From: Zhouia spongiae
GTDB lineage: Bacteria; Bacteroidota; Bacteroidia; Flavobacteriales; Flavobacteriaceae
Direction: 5' to 3'
Assembly: GCF_022760175.1 (NCBI RefSeq)
Contig: NZ_CP094326.1
Location: 3,522,804 to 3,586,803, forward strand
Length of the DNA: 64,000 nt
Below, piece by piece: positions 16,920-25,317 of this stretch. A model generated the notes under the pieces. That model was not told where the DNA came from, did no database searches, and saw nothing but the letters and a program-made list of their open reading frames with translations. Position 1 is the stretch's first letter. Each line of letters opens with the position of its first letter. Position numbers and translations under genes: made by a program.

Positions 16920-18278
16920 ATGAACTACGCAAAAAATATTCTGGAAACCATTGGTCATACGCCACTGGTACAATTAAATGCTCTTGCTAAAGATATTGAT
17001 GCCCTGGTATTGGCAAAAGTGGAAAGCTTTAACCCCGGCAATTCTATTAAAGACCGAATGGCTGTTAAAATGATAGAAGATGCCGAATCGAAGGGATTAT
17101 TAAATCCGGGTGGTACCATTATTGAAGGAACATCAGGGAATACAGGTATGGGATTGGCCCTGGGAGCCATTGTAAAGGGGTATCGCCTGGTATGTGTCAT
17201 TAATGATAAACAGTCGAAGGAAAAAATCGACATCCTTCGGGCTGTAGGGGCAGAAGTGGTAGTATGCCCAACCAATGTGGAGCCTGGTGATCCAAGATCA
17301 TATTATTCTGTATCGAAAAGATTGGCTGATGAAATACCGAATTCGTGGTATGTAAATCAATACGATAATTTATCGAACGCGGCTGCTCATTACGAACAAA
17401 CCGGACCGGAAATATGGGATCAGACCGATGGTAGAATCACACACTTTGTAGTAGGTGTTGGGACAGGAGGGACAATATCAGGTGTGGGGAAATATTTAAA
17501 AGAAAAAAATCCGAAGATAAAAATATGGGGGATAGACACTTATGGTTCTGTTTTTAAAAAATACCATGAAACCGGGGTCTTCGATGAGAATGAAATATAT
17601 CCATACATCACAGAAGGTATCGGGGAGGACATCCTTCCAAAAAATGTTGATTTTGATGTTATTGACGGATTTACCAAAGTAACGGATAAAGACGCAGCAA
17701 TTTACACCCGAAAATTAACCAGGGAAGAAGGTATTTTCGCAGGTAATTCTGCCGGAGCTGCAGTAAAGGGATTAATACAGCTAAAAGAACATTTTAAAAA
17801 GGAAGATGTTGTGGTCGTACTGTTTCACGATCACGGTAGCAGGTATGTCGCTAAAATGTTCAATGATGACTGGATGCGAGACAGGGGCTTTCTGGGATCA
17901 GAGATTAAAACAGCTGCTGATCTGGTTAAAATACATGAAAAAAGTTCATTAATTACGGCAAAAACAGAAGAACTTGTGATGCATGCCATTGAACGAATGA
18001 AAAAATACGATATTTCTCAATTACCCATCACTGACAGGGAAGGGTATGTCGGGTCGATAGATGAATCTGACCTGTTTAAAGCCTGGATGGAAGACAAAGA
18101 CATTGTAAAAAGACCTATAAAAGACTATATGCAAGCACCTTACCCGGTAGTTGACAAAAGTACTTCCATAGAAAAAATAGCTAAACTTATTAACAAGAAA
18201 AATAAGGCTGTTCTCATTGATTTGGGTAAGGGTATGTACCGGATAATAACTAAACACGACATTATCAGTGCATTATAA
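16920..18278 (+). CDS. Cystathionine beta-synthase / cysteine synthase-like PLP enzyme with CBS domains
   Basis: A 452-residue enzyme. The first 330 residues are a fold-type II PLP domain: IGHTPLVQL, the PLP-lysine motif NPGNSIKDRMA, the substrate loop EGTSGNTGMGLA, the phosphate-binding GVGTGGTISGVG, and GIFAGNSAGAAVKG. The last 120 residues hold two CBS motifs (MKKYDISQLPITDREGYVG and a second pair ending YRIITKHDIISA). This combination is typical of cystathionine beta-synthases, which join serine and homocysteine in transsulfuration. Some bacterial members also act as O-acetylserine-dependent cysteine synthases, so the exact substrate is open. The start at 16920 is chosen because it sits behind the -7 box and matches the family N-terminus. 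Confidence 0.92.
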   Translation: MNYAKNILETIGHTPLVQLNALAKDIDALVLAKVESFNPGNSIKDRMAVKMIEDAESKGLLNPGGTIIEGTSGNTGMGLALGAIVKGYRLVCVINDKQSKEKIDILRAVGAEVVVCPTNVEPGDPRSYYSVSKRLADEIPNSWYVNQYDNLSNAAAHYEQTGPEIWDQTDGRITHFVVGVGTGGTISGVGKYLKEKNPKIKIWGIDTYGSVFKKYHETGVFDENEIYPYITEGIGEDILPKNVDFDVIDGFTKVTDKDAAIYTRKLTREEGIFAGNSAGAAVKGLIQLKEHFKKEDVVVVLFHDHGSRYVAKMFNDDWMRDRGFLGSEIKTAADLVKIHEKSSLITAKTEELVMHAIERMKKYDISQLPITDREGYVGSIDESDLFKAWMEDKDIVKRPIKDYMQAPYPVVDKSTSIEKIAKLINKKNKAVLIDLGKGMYRIITKHDIISAL

Positions 18279-18356
18279 AATTAAGATATTAACAATCATT
18301 TTATTGCAGTTGGTCGGAATCTGACTGTTATAATTGCTTAAGAAGCTGGTTTTTTG

Positions 18357-18364
18357 TATTTTAG
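18357..18364 (+). promoter_or_regulatory. Possible promoter of the 42-residue membrane protein
   Basis: TTG at 18334-18336, a 20-nt spacer, and TATTTTAG (7 of 8 to TAnnTTTG) at 18357-18364. The predicted start site is about 60 bp before the small gene. Confidence 0.35.
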
Positions 18365-18429
18365 ATACAAGTTGTGCCCTAAATCAGATATTCAGAATTA
18401 AAGTAATATTAACTTTAAATAGCTATTAT

Positions 18430-18558
18430 ATGGGGCAGATTGTACATCAAAACGCAATTCTTAATGTTTTTCTTAAAATCGTAGTCTTTCTACTGCTGGC
18501 TGTTTTAGGAATGGTACTAATTACCACTATCTTAAGTATTTTAGGAATTGTTCATTAG
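18430..18558 (+). CDS. Tiny single-pass membrane protein (42 residues)
   Basis: The frame is open from 18334, but the ATG at 18430 gives a compact protein starting MGQIVHQNAILN, followed by one strong helix of about 28 hydrophobic residues ending ILSILGIVH. The upstream part of the frame has no coding look. The gene is bounded by a possible promoter upstream and a clear terminator downstream, which supports it being a real transcription unit. I do not recognise the family. It could be a small regulatory membrane peptide. Confidence 0.55.
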   Translation: MGQIVHQNAILNVFLKIVVFLLLAVLGMVLITTILSILGIVH

Positions 18559-18575
18559 AGAAACGAAGAACTTTC

Positions 18576-18606
18576 AAAAAGTCGCAAAATGCGGCTTTTT
18601 TTATTT
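18576..18606 (+). terminator. Intrinsic terminator
   Basis: AAAGTCGC (18578-18585) pairs with GCGGCTTT (18591-18598) around a 5-nt loop, followed by a T-rich run. It ends the small membrane protein transcript. Confidence 0.8.
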
Positions 18607-18644
18607 TGACAGCTATAATTAGGACAAACTAGTCTTATTAATTA

Positions 18645-18652
18645 TATCTTTG
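18645..18652 (+). promoter_or_regulatory. -7 box of the Rrf2 regulator gene
   Basis: TATCTTTG matches TAnnTTTG and lies 18 bp before the ATG. The preceding GGACAAACTAGTCTT (18622-18636) has short symmetric ends (GAC/GTC) and may be the regulator's own site; that is speculative. Confidence 0.45.
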
Positions 18653-18669
18653 TATTAAAAATTACTACT

Positions 18670-19104
18670 ATGTTTTCGAAAGCATGTGAATATGGAATCA
18701 GGGCTACTTTATACATTGCTGAACAATCTATAAATAGCAGAAGGGTAAATATTAAAGAAATAGCAAAAGCTATTGATTCTCCTGAGGCTTTTACTGCCAA
18801 GATAATGCAGCAGCTCGTTAAAAACCATATTGTTAACTCTCTGAAGGGACCTTCCGGAGGCTTTGAAATGCCTAATAGTGGTTTTAACAATATTAAACTT
18901 TATCAGATCGTAGAGGCTATAGACGGAGACGCTATTTATAAAGGCTGTGGACTGGGGTTAAAGGAATGTAATGAAGAACACCCTTGCCCTGTTCATTTCA
19001 AGTTCTTAAGTATTAGAGAGGATTTAAGAAAAATGCTTGAAACCACTTCTGTTTCAGAATTAGCCCATGATCTTAAAAAAGGCATTGCGTTTTTAAAACA
19101 ATAA
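18670..19104 (+). CDS. Rrf2-family regulator with putative Fe-S cluster cysteines (NsrR/IscR-like)
   Basis: A 144-residue transcription factor. It opens with the conserved MFSKACEYGIRATLYIAEQS; the winged helix follows, with PEAFTAKIMQQLVKN as recognition helix and SLKGPSGGFEM as wing. Three cysteines at residues 93, 100 and 106 (CGLGLKEC then NEEHPC) match the cluster-binding loop of NsrR/IscR-type Rrf2 proteins, with one extra residue between the first two. Such proteins sense nitric oxide, iron-sulfur status or redox state. The truncated haemoglobin gene starts 8 nt downstream, which favours nitric oxide as the signal. The pair is likely autoregulated as an operon. Confidence 0.9.
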   Translation: MFSKACEYGIRATLYIAEQSINSRRVNIKEIAKAIDSPEAFTAKIMQQLVKNHIVNSLKGPSGGFEMPNSGFNNIKLYQIVEAIDGDAIYKGCGLGLKECNEEHPCPVHFKFLSIREDLRKMLETTSVSELAHDLKKGIAFLKQ

Positions 19105-19111
19105 TAACCTG

Positions 19112-19504
19112 ATGATGTTAAAAGATATATCCGGTATAGAAGATATAAAGCTATTGGTAAACAGCTTTTACGAAAATGTGCGAAAAAATGAATTACTGTC
19201 CCCTATATTCAATAATATCATAAAAGATGCGTGGGATACACATCTTGAAAAGATGTACAGCTTCTGGCAAACGGTTTTACTGGACGAACATACCTACTAT
19301 GGAAGTCCTTTTATGCCACACGCTGAGCTTCCTGTAGACAAACATCACTTTGATACATGGTTAGAACTATTCCGAAAAACGATAGACACTCATTTTCAGG
19401 GTGAAAAAGCAGAGGAGGCCAAATGGAGGGCTGAAAAAATGGCTCAGATGTTTTATTTTAAGATTGATCATCACCGGAAGAACACTTCAAAACCTTTATT
19501 TTGA
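19112..19504 (+). CDS. Group III truncated haemoglobin
   Basis: A 130-residue haem protein of the 2-on-2 globin fold. Group III features are FYENVRKNELLSPIFN in the first helices, MYSFWQTVLLDEHTYYGSPF with the distal aromatic pair, and HAELPVDKHHFDTWLELF with the proximal histidine. Group III members such as Campylobacter Ctb are induced by nitric oxide and are thought to help in NO or oxygen handling. It follows the Fe-S-type Rrf2 gene at 8 nt and precedes a DNA glycosylase-like gene at 20 nt, so the three appear to be one operon. Length is normal for the family. Confidence 0.92.
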   Translation: MMLKDISGIEDIKLLVNSFYENVRKNELLSPIFNNIIKDAWDTHLEKMYSFWQTVLLDEHTYYGSPFMPHAELPVDKHHFDTWLELFRKTIDTHFQGEKAEEAKWRAEKMAQMFYFKIDHHRKNTSKPLF

Positions 19505-19524
19505 TACCGTGTAAAGCCACTCCC

Positions 19525-20094
19525 ATGAAAAAATTACTATCGGAAATAAGAAAGTGTACCATTTGTGCCGAGCAATTACCATTAGGCCCTAACCCTATTG
19601 TTTCTGCACACAAAAGATCCAGGATCAATATTATTGGACAGGCTCCCGGTACAAGTGTTCATAAAACCGGAATTCCGTGGAACGACCCAAGTGGAAGGCT
19701 TCTCAGATCGTGGTTGGGTGTTAGTGATGATGTGTTTTACGATCCTGAAAATTTTGCACTGATCCCGATGGGGTTTTGTTATCCCGGAAAAGGGAAGTCC
19801 GGAGATCTTCCTCCCCGACCTGAATGTGCTCCTTTGTGGCACCCTCAACTACATAAAGCCATGCCTGAGTTGAAATTCACCATTCTGATCGGTCAGTATT
19901 CCCAAAAATATTACCTGGGGAAAACGGCAAAAAACACACTCACTGAAACGGTCAGAAATTTTGAAAAATATTTACCCACCTATTTGCCTATACCCCATCC
20001 GTCTCCCAGAAACAGGTTCTGGCTTAAGAAAAACCCTTGGTTTGAAACTGAAGTGATCCCCAGGTTGCAAGACTTAGTCGGATCGGCTTTATAG
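19525..20094 (+). CDS. Uracil-DNA glycosylase superfamily protein
   Basis: A 189-residue protein from the ATG at 19525; the frame from 19501 adds eight residues and overlaps the globin gene. Superfamily motifs are IIGQAPGTSVHKTGIPWNDP (uracil pocket and water-activating loop) and PIPHPSPRNRFW (the HPSPRN DNA-intercalation loop). Only two cysteines (KCTICAEQL) remain at the N-terminus, so a complete four-cysteine Fe-S site as in family 4/5 enzymes is not evident. Base excision of uracil or a damaged base is likely but not certain. Its place behind an NO-linked regulator and globin fits repair of nitrosative deamination. Confidence 0.85.
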   Translation: MKKLLSEIRKCTICAEQLPLGPNPIVSAHKRSRINIIGQAPGTSVHKTGIPWNDPSGRLLRSWLGVSDDVFYDPENFALIPMGFCYPGKGKSGDLPPRPECAPLWHPQLHKAMPELKFTILIGQYSQKYYLGKTAKNTLTETVRNFEKYLPTYLPIPHPSPRNRFWLKKNPWFETEVIPRLQDLVGSAL

Positions 20095-20145
20095 TTTTTT
20101 TTCAGTGATATTTGTCAATAAGCGATTTAATAATTTCTCTAAACA

Positions 20146-22542
20146 TCATATTTTCACTTTATCAAACCTTCTCCTTTTAACTCTTTTGGCTTTTCTATTG
20201 GTTCCGTAATAGCCATAGCCGTAACGGCCTCCATAGCTGAAATTAGACGTGTCTACATCGTTAATTACCATCATCATTCCATTCAGTTTGTTGTCGTCAA
20301 AAAGTTCTCTTGGATAATCCAACATTCTCTTATCTGTATACTCTGCTCTGGTAATATAAACCGTATTACCCGCATATTTACTTATAAGCAATGTATCGGT
20401 AACCAGCATTGCCGGAGCAGTATCTACTATTACATAATCGTAATTATCAGATACTATATCAAATAATTCTTCTAATCGATTGCTCATTAAGAGTTCTGCC
20501 GGATTAGGAGGGATTTTGCCTGACAGTATTATATCTAAAGGAATATCATTATATACGGGGTTAATAATATCCGCTACTTTTAAATCCGGCTTTTGCAGGT
20601 ATTCTGTAAGCCCGATATTAGCCGGGATTCCATTCAAAAATAAATTAAGTCCCGGATTACGTATATCTCCGCCAATAAGCAGGGTCTTTTTATTGGAATA
20701 TGCTAAAGTGAGTCCCAGGTTATAACTTACAAAAGACTTCCCTTCTCCATTGATGGTTGAAGTTACAAATATTATATTATTTAACTTTTTGTCCTTTTGT
20801 TTCCTCATCACATAGTCCAAATTGGTTCTCAGCAACCTAAAGGATTCTGCCAGAACTGATCTGTCATTTGTTTTAATTGTTTTTTCATTTTTATCTTCAA
20901 TTTTAGGAATTTCACCTATTATCGGCACATCACGGAACAATTTCAGCAAGTCTTCTTTATTGTGAATTTTATTATCCAATAGGTGTTTGATACGAATAAC
21001 TGAAAATGGTACCAGCATCCCTAATACAATTGCAGCCAGGTAAACGATCTTCTTTTTAGGCGATACCGGGGTGTCACTAACAATGTAGGCATTGTCTATG
21101 ACTTTTATATTTGGTGATACCGATGCTGTTGCTATTTCTGTTTCTTCCCGCTTTTCTAGAAGATAAAGGTAAAGCGATTCTTTGATTTGTTGCTGGCGTT
21201 GGATATCTCTGAGTTCTCTTTCTTGTCCCGGAACAGAATATATTTTAGAGTTAATACGGGCTGCCTGATCACTCAAACTCTGGTATTTTATATTCAATGT
21301 GTTTCCAAGGTTATTTAAACTCTGGGACATCGATTCCTTCAAGCCATCCAGTTGTTGATCGAGATTGACCACGACCGGGTTCTTTTCATTAGAGCTTTTC
21401 AACAAACGCTGCCGTTCTATAACCAATTCATTATATTTTGTCGTGATATTATTGATTCCCGGATCCGACAGTCCGATATTAGCCGGCATTGTTTCATATG
21501 TTCCCCGCTGAGAAACCGACTCTTTCATATAGTTTACCATACTTAATTCGGTACCGGTAACTACCATCTCCTGCTCATTGGCCGAACTCGATGATAGATA
21601 AATATCAGCATCTGCTGCAATATTGGTAAGTTTATTACCTGTTTTAAATCTTTCCGCCACATTGTCTACATCGGCCAGGTCTGCGGCAATAAGGTCTATT
21701 CTCTTGTTCAGGAACTCCGTTGTTTGTTTAGACACTAAACTTTTTTCTTCAAGGCTGTTATCGTTATAGGTCTCTATTAATGTATTGATGACGTCGATTG
21801 CTTTTTCTTTAATAACATCGTTGTATAATATCTGGATCACATTAGATTCTACATCTATCGGCAGTACATTGATATTTCTCTTTAAATTCTGTGCAACCGT
21901 TGTTACAGGTGTAATATTTACTTCTATGGTAGCCCCTATATAGCTGTTTATCTTATCCAGAGATGGGGTAATCAGTAAATCACCAAGAGAGGAGTTAATT
22001 TTATTTCCGAATGAATACTTTTTCTTCGGCAACTGGTTGCCCTCTTTTTCTTCCCAATAATTAAAATCGTTTACGGATAATACTTCTATATATGCAGTTA
22101 ATTTAGAATTATTTATAATTGAATCGGAAGCAATGAAATTCAGTGTAATCGGATAGTTATTATATTTTTCGACCTTAATGACCCTGCCTTGTGTGTAGTA
22201 CTGAATATTTAGATCGAGTTTATCTACAGTTTCTATAAATACATCTCTAGAGGTCATAACTTCTATTTCATCCTGAACCTTTCTCATATTATTAGAAAAA
22301 ATATTAAGATCACTGAAGGCTGTCATTTGCGAAGACGATGTTTTATCCTCTAATAGCATTACAGAAGCTGTTGCGGCATACTTGGGTATTGTATATCTTA
22401 AATATACAAATGCCAAAATGACTCCGATAGCAGCACTTAAAACAAACCACTTCCAATGTTTTTTATATTTAAATACAAAATCTCTCACTTCGTTGGTTTC
22501 TCTTTTCTTAAGAGCTGTCCTTATTTCTCCGTTTAACTGCAT
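20146..22542 (-). CDS. wzc: Wzc-type polysaccharide co-polymerase and tyrosine autokinase
   Basis: A 798-residue inner membrane protein that controls chain length and export of capsule or exopolysaccharide. It has an N-terminal Wzz domain with a first helix (KWFVLSAAIGVILAFVYLRY), a long periplasmic coiled-coil region, a GNVR-type segment, and a second helix (IVYLAAIVLGMLVPFSVIRI). The cytoplasmic BY-kinase domain carries Walker A TSTINGEGKSFVSYN, Walker A' LLIGGDIRNPG and Walker B YVIVDTAPAM. The C-terminus has a tyrosine-rich cluster (YGGRYGYGYYG), the usual autophosphorylation tail, followed by a very basic end. It is the last gene of a four-gene operon, 4 nt after wza. Confidence 0.96.
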   Translation of the reverse strand: MQLNGEIRTALKKRETNEVRDFVFKYKKHWKWFVLSAAIGVILAFVYLRYTIPKYAATASVMLLEDKTSSSQMTAFSDLNIFSNNMRKVQDEIEVMTSRDVFIETVDKLDLNIQYYTQGRVIKVEKYNNYPITLNFIASDSIINNSKLTAYIEVLSVNDFNYWEEKEGNQLPKKKYSFGNKINSSLGDLLITPSLDKINSYIGATIEVNITPVTTVAQNLKRNINVLPIDVESNVIQILYNDVIKEKAIDVINTLIETYNDNSLEEKSLVSKQTTEFLNKRIDLIAADLADVDNVAERFKTGNKLTNIAADADIYLSSSSANEQEMVVTGTELSMVNYMKESVSQRGTYETMPANIGLSDPGINNITTKYNELVIERQRLLKSSNEKNPVVVNLDQQLDGLKESMSQSLNNLGNTLNIKYQSLSDQAARINSKIYSVPGQERELRDIQRQQQIKESLYLYLLEKREETEIATASVSPNIKVIDNAYIVSDTPVSPKKKIVYLAAIVLGMLVPFSVIRIKHLLDNKIHNKEDLLKLFRDVPIIGEIPKIEDKNEKTIKTNDRSVLAESFRLLRTNLDYVMRKQKDKKLNNIIFVTSTINGEGKSFVSYNLGLTLAYSNKKTLLIGGDIRNPGLNLFLNGIPANIGLTEYLQKPDLKVADIINPVYNDIPLDIILSGKIPPNPAELLMSNRLEELFDIVSDNYDYVIVDTAPAMLVTDTLLISKYAGNTVYITRAEYTDKRMLDYPRELFDDNKLNGMMMVINDVDTSNFSYGGRYGYGYYGTNRKAKRVKRRRFDKVKI

Positions 22543-22546
22543 AAAC

Positions 22547-23323
22547 TTATTTTCTGGTTATAATTACTACAGCAGATGTTATTAATACAGATAGTATTGA
22601 TACTATAATAGTAGCTCTGTTATCTAAAGAGGCAGAAGTTATAGCCGATTTATTTGGTTCTATATATACCACATCATTTTGAGTTAGATAATAAACCGGA
22701 GAGTTTATAAGGGCTTTGGATGTCAGGTCGACCCTAGTGTATGTTTTGGTTCCGTTAAAATCACGGATGACCAGTACATTATCCCTTCTTCCTTTTATTC
22801 TCAGGTCGCCAGCTAACCCTAAAGCTTCGAATATGGTAATTCGTTCACTATCTATAGTATAAGTACCCGGCTTATTGACTTCTCCTAATACCGTTACCCT
22901 AAAGTTTTTAATCCTGATATTAACAATAGGGTCTTTTAGATAATCTTTTTGAAGAATTCCGCTTATTTTCTCTTTGGCCTGCTCTGTTGTTAAGCCTACC
23001 AATTGTACCTTTCCCAAAACAGGGAAATCTATATTTCCCTCTTTATCAATTAAATAATCTAATTCTTGAGGGTTACCGGTATTGGTAATGCCTTTAATAA
23101 GATTAAAAGGTTTTACCGATTCTGGATCAGATGCCGATATATGAATGCTTAATATATCGTCTACTTTGAGTTTTGGTTCAAAAGTGTCAGTATTAACTAC
23201 CGTTTCAAATTTTTTGGCATTTTGCATATAAACAACCTCTTCTCTCGAAGCACATGATATAACCAAAAAACCTAACACAAGAACATAGCTTACTCTCTTT
23301 AAGGTTTTAATTCTTAAATTCAT
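22547..23323 (-). CDS. wza: Wza-type polysaccharide export lipoprotein
   Basis: A 258-residue outer membrane export protein. The signal peptide has a lipobox (LVISCAS). The polysaccharide export domain begins LKVDDILSIHISASDPESVK and includes GNIDFPVLGKVQLVGLT; an SLBB domain follows (FRVTVLGEVNKPGTYTI and ALGLAGDLRIKGRRDNVLVI). A C-terminal hydrophobic helix (about residues 235-255) would cross the membrane. Length is shorter than E. coli Wza, as is usual in Bacteroidota. It is co-transcribed with wzc and with sugar-modifying genes upstream. Confidence 0.95.
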   Translation of the reverse strand: MNLRIKTLKRVSYVLVLGFLVISCASREEVVYMQNAKKFETVVNTDTFEPKLKVDDILSIHISASDPESVKPFNLIKGITNTGNPQELDYLIDKEGNIDFPVLGKVQLVGLTTEQAKEKISGILQKDYLKDPIVNIRIKNFRVTVLGEVNKPGTYTIDSERITIFEALGLAGDLRIKGRRDNVLVIRDFNGTKTYTRVDLTSKALINSPVYYLTQNDVVYIEPNKSAITSASLDNRATIIVSILSVLITSAVVIITRK

Positions 23324-23361
23324 TAGTAATGTTTTTTACCTGATTTTCTTAAATTTAAGAA

Positions 23362-25317
23362 TTAATTCTCCACTTTTTCAAAGAAATTCGATGTAAGTAC
23401 TTTTTTTCGATTATCGGTTATTTTTTCCTGTTTTCTATCATACTTTTCGAATACAGAATTATTAGAAACATACTCAGGTATCAGCTCTTTCAGCTTCATC
23501 ACAATACTGTTATTCTGAAAGAAATTTGAAATACAGATCTCTTCAATTACAGGTTTTACCCTTGCATAATTTACCGGTCGTGCCTTACTGATCTTTATCT
23601 TGTTATGATATGTAGGCAACGTGTTTTCTCCATTAGCAAGCAATTCTTCGTAAAGCTTTTCTCCAGGACGCAGTCCGGTAATTTTTATATCGATATCGGT
23701 AGGGTATTGTAGTCCTGACAATCGGATCATATTGAGTGCCAGGTCAAATATCTTAACCGATTCTCCCATATCGAAGATAAAGATCTCTCCTCCTTTGCCC
23801 ATGGCGCCTGCCTCCAGCACCAACTGAGACGCTTCCGGAATAGTCATAAAGTACCGTGTAACCTTCTCGTGTGTTACTGTTAAAGGCCCTCCTTTTTCGA
23901 TCTGTTTTCTAAATAAAGGTATTACAGATCCATTAGATCCTAAAACATTTCCAAAGCGTGTTATTATATATTTTGTTTCACTTTCGTTCTGCAGGCAGCT
24001 TATATACATTTCGGCTGTCCTTTTTGTTGCGCCCATTACATTTGTAGGGTTTACGGCTTTATCCGTAGACACAAATACAAACTTTTTCACTTTGTAATAT
24101 GAAGAAGCATCTGCCACTATCTTGGTTCCCCCAACATTGATCTTAATAGCCTCATATGGGTTCGATTCCATTAAAGGAACATGTTTATATGCAGCAGCGT
24201 GAAACACCATTGTTGGTTTATATTCATTAAAGATATGGTCTACTCTTGCTTTATCCCTGATATCAGCTACAATAGGTATGATATTATCTCTTTTCTGTTG
24301 TAATAATTCCTGCTGAAGATCATAAAGAGCTGATTCTGCCTGGTCTACCATTATCAGTCTTTTGCACTTATAGCCTGCTATTTGTCTTGAAAGTTCACTT
24401 CCGATAGAACCGGCGGCCCCTGTAACCAATACAACCTCCCCTTCCAGTTCTCTGCCAATTACCGGGTTGTTTATATCGATAGGATCTCTGTCCAGCAGGT
24501 CTTCTATCTGTACCTGTTTTATCTGATCGGCATTTAATTTTCCGTTGATCCAGTTCTCAAAAGGAGGTATTGCCTTGACATCTACTGAAAGCTCTATTAA
24601 ATCATTTACAATACCCCTGAATTTCTGAGTGGGTAAGTTCTGGATCGATACTATGATCTCCGAAATTTGATATCGCTCTACAAATTTTTCATTTAAACAC
24701 TCGCGACCATATATGGTAAACCCGTTAATTGATTTCCCTTTCTTGGCTTCATTATCATCAATAAATCCGATAATATTTACTTTCTGATTGTGGTTGGATA
24801 ACAACGCATTTAATGTAATAATCCCTGCATCCCCTGCGCCATATATCATAATGTTTTTCGCATACTTTGTTTTGCAGGTCATGTATTTATACGACATTTT
24901 AAAAAGTACCCTGCTCGAGCTTAAGGCTACAAAACTTAACAGGGAATGAATCATTATAATTGAAATCGGAATCGTAAACCCTTCCATAAAAGCCATTTCC
25001 CTGTTAAGAAGGACAAACGAAACAGTAAATCCAAAAAACAAGACAACAGCCATAAATACCCTGATAATATCTCTGAAACCGGTATGTCTGATGACTCCTT
25101 TATGTGATTTAACGATGAGAAAACTTAGTGCCGCAATAACGATTACAACTGGCAATTGCTTTAAAAACGGTTCGGGATTAAAACCCAATGTAAGATCAAA
25201 CCTTATCAGGTAAGCCAGAATAAAAGAAGTAGCAACAATAAACAGGTCGATTGCTAACACCAGCCACTGGGAAGCATACTTTTTCGAGTTATATAATACG
25301 TAGTTTTTCAGTCTCAT
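23362..25317 (-). CDS. Nucleotide-sugar 4,6-dehydratase, CapD/PglF/WbpM-like membrane enzyme
   Basis: A 651-residue enzyme with about four N-terminal transmembrane helices (residues 15-110), a first Rossmann-like region (IMIYGAGDAGIITLNALL), and a catalytic SDR domain starting VVLVTGAAGSIGSELSRQ. The active-site block VSTDKAVNPTNVMGATKR has the Met/Lys pair that replaces the usual Tyr/Lys in this branch. Such enzymes turn UDP-GlcNAc into a 4-keto-6-deoxy sugar. The downstream partner would be the aminotransferase whose stop overlaps this start by 4 bp, giving a UDP-4-amino-4,6-dideoxy-GlcNAc-type sugar. C5-epimerising and non-epimerising types cannot be separated by eye. Confidence 0.94.
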   Translation of the reverse strand: MRLKNYVLYNSKKYASQWLVLAIDLFIVATSFILAYLIRFDLTLGFNPEPFLKQLPVVIVIAALSFLIVKSHKGVIRHTGFRDIIRVFMAVVLFFGFTVSFVLLNREMAFMEGFTIPISIIMIHSLLSFVALSSSRVLFKMSYKYMTCKTKYAKNIMIYGAGDAGIITLNALLSNHNQKVNIIGFIDDNEAKKGKSINGFTIYGRECLNEKFVERYQISEIIVSIQNLPTQKFRGIVNDLIELSVDVKAIPPFENWINGKLNADQIKQVQIEDLLDRDPIDINNPVIGRELEGEVVLVTGAAGSIGSELSRQIAGYKCKRLIMVDQAESALYDLQQELLQQKRDNIIPIVADIRDKARVDHIFNEYKPTMVFHAAAYKHVPLMESNPYEAIKINVGGTKIVADASSYYKVKKFVFVSTDKAVNPTNVMGATKRTAEMYISCLQNESETKYIITRFGNVLGSNGSVIPLFRKQIEKGGPLTVTHEKVTRYFMTIPEASQLVLEAGAMGKGGEIFIFDMGESVKIFDLALNMIRLSGLQYPTDIDIKITGLRPGEKLYEELLANGENTLPTYHNKIKISKARPVNYARVKPVIEEICISNFFQNNSIVMKLKELIPEYVSNNSVFEKYDRKQEKITDNRKKVLTSNFFEKVEN

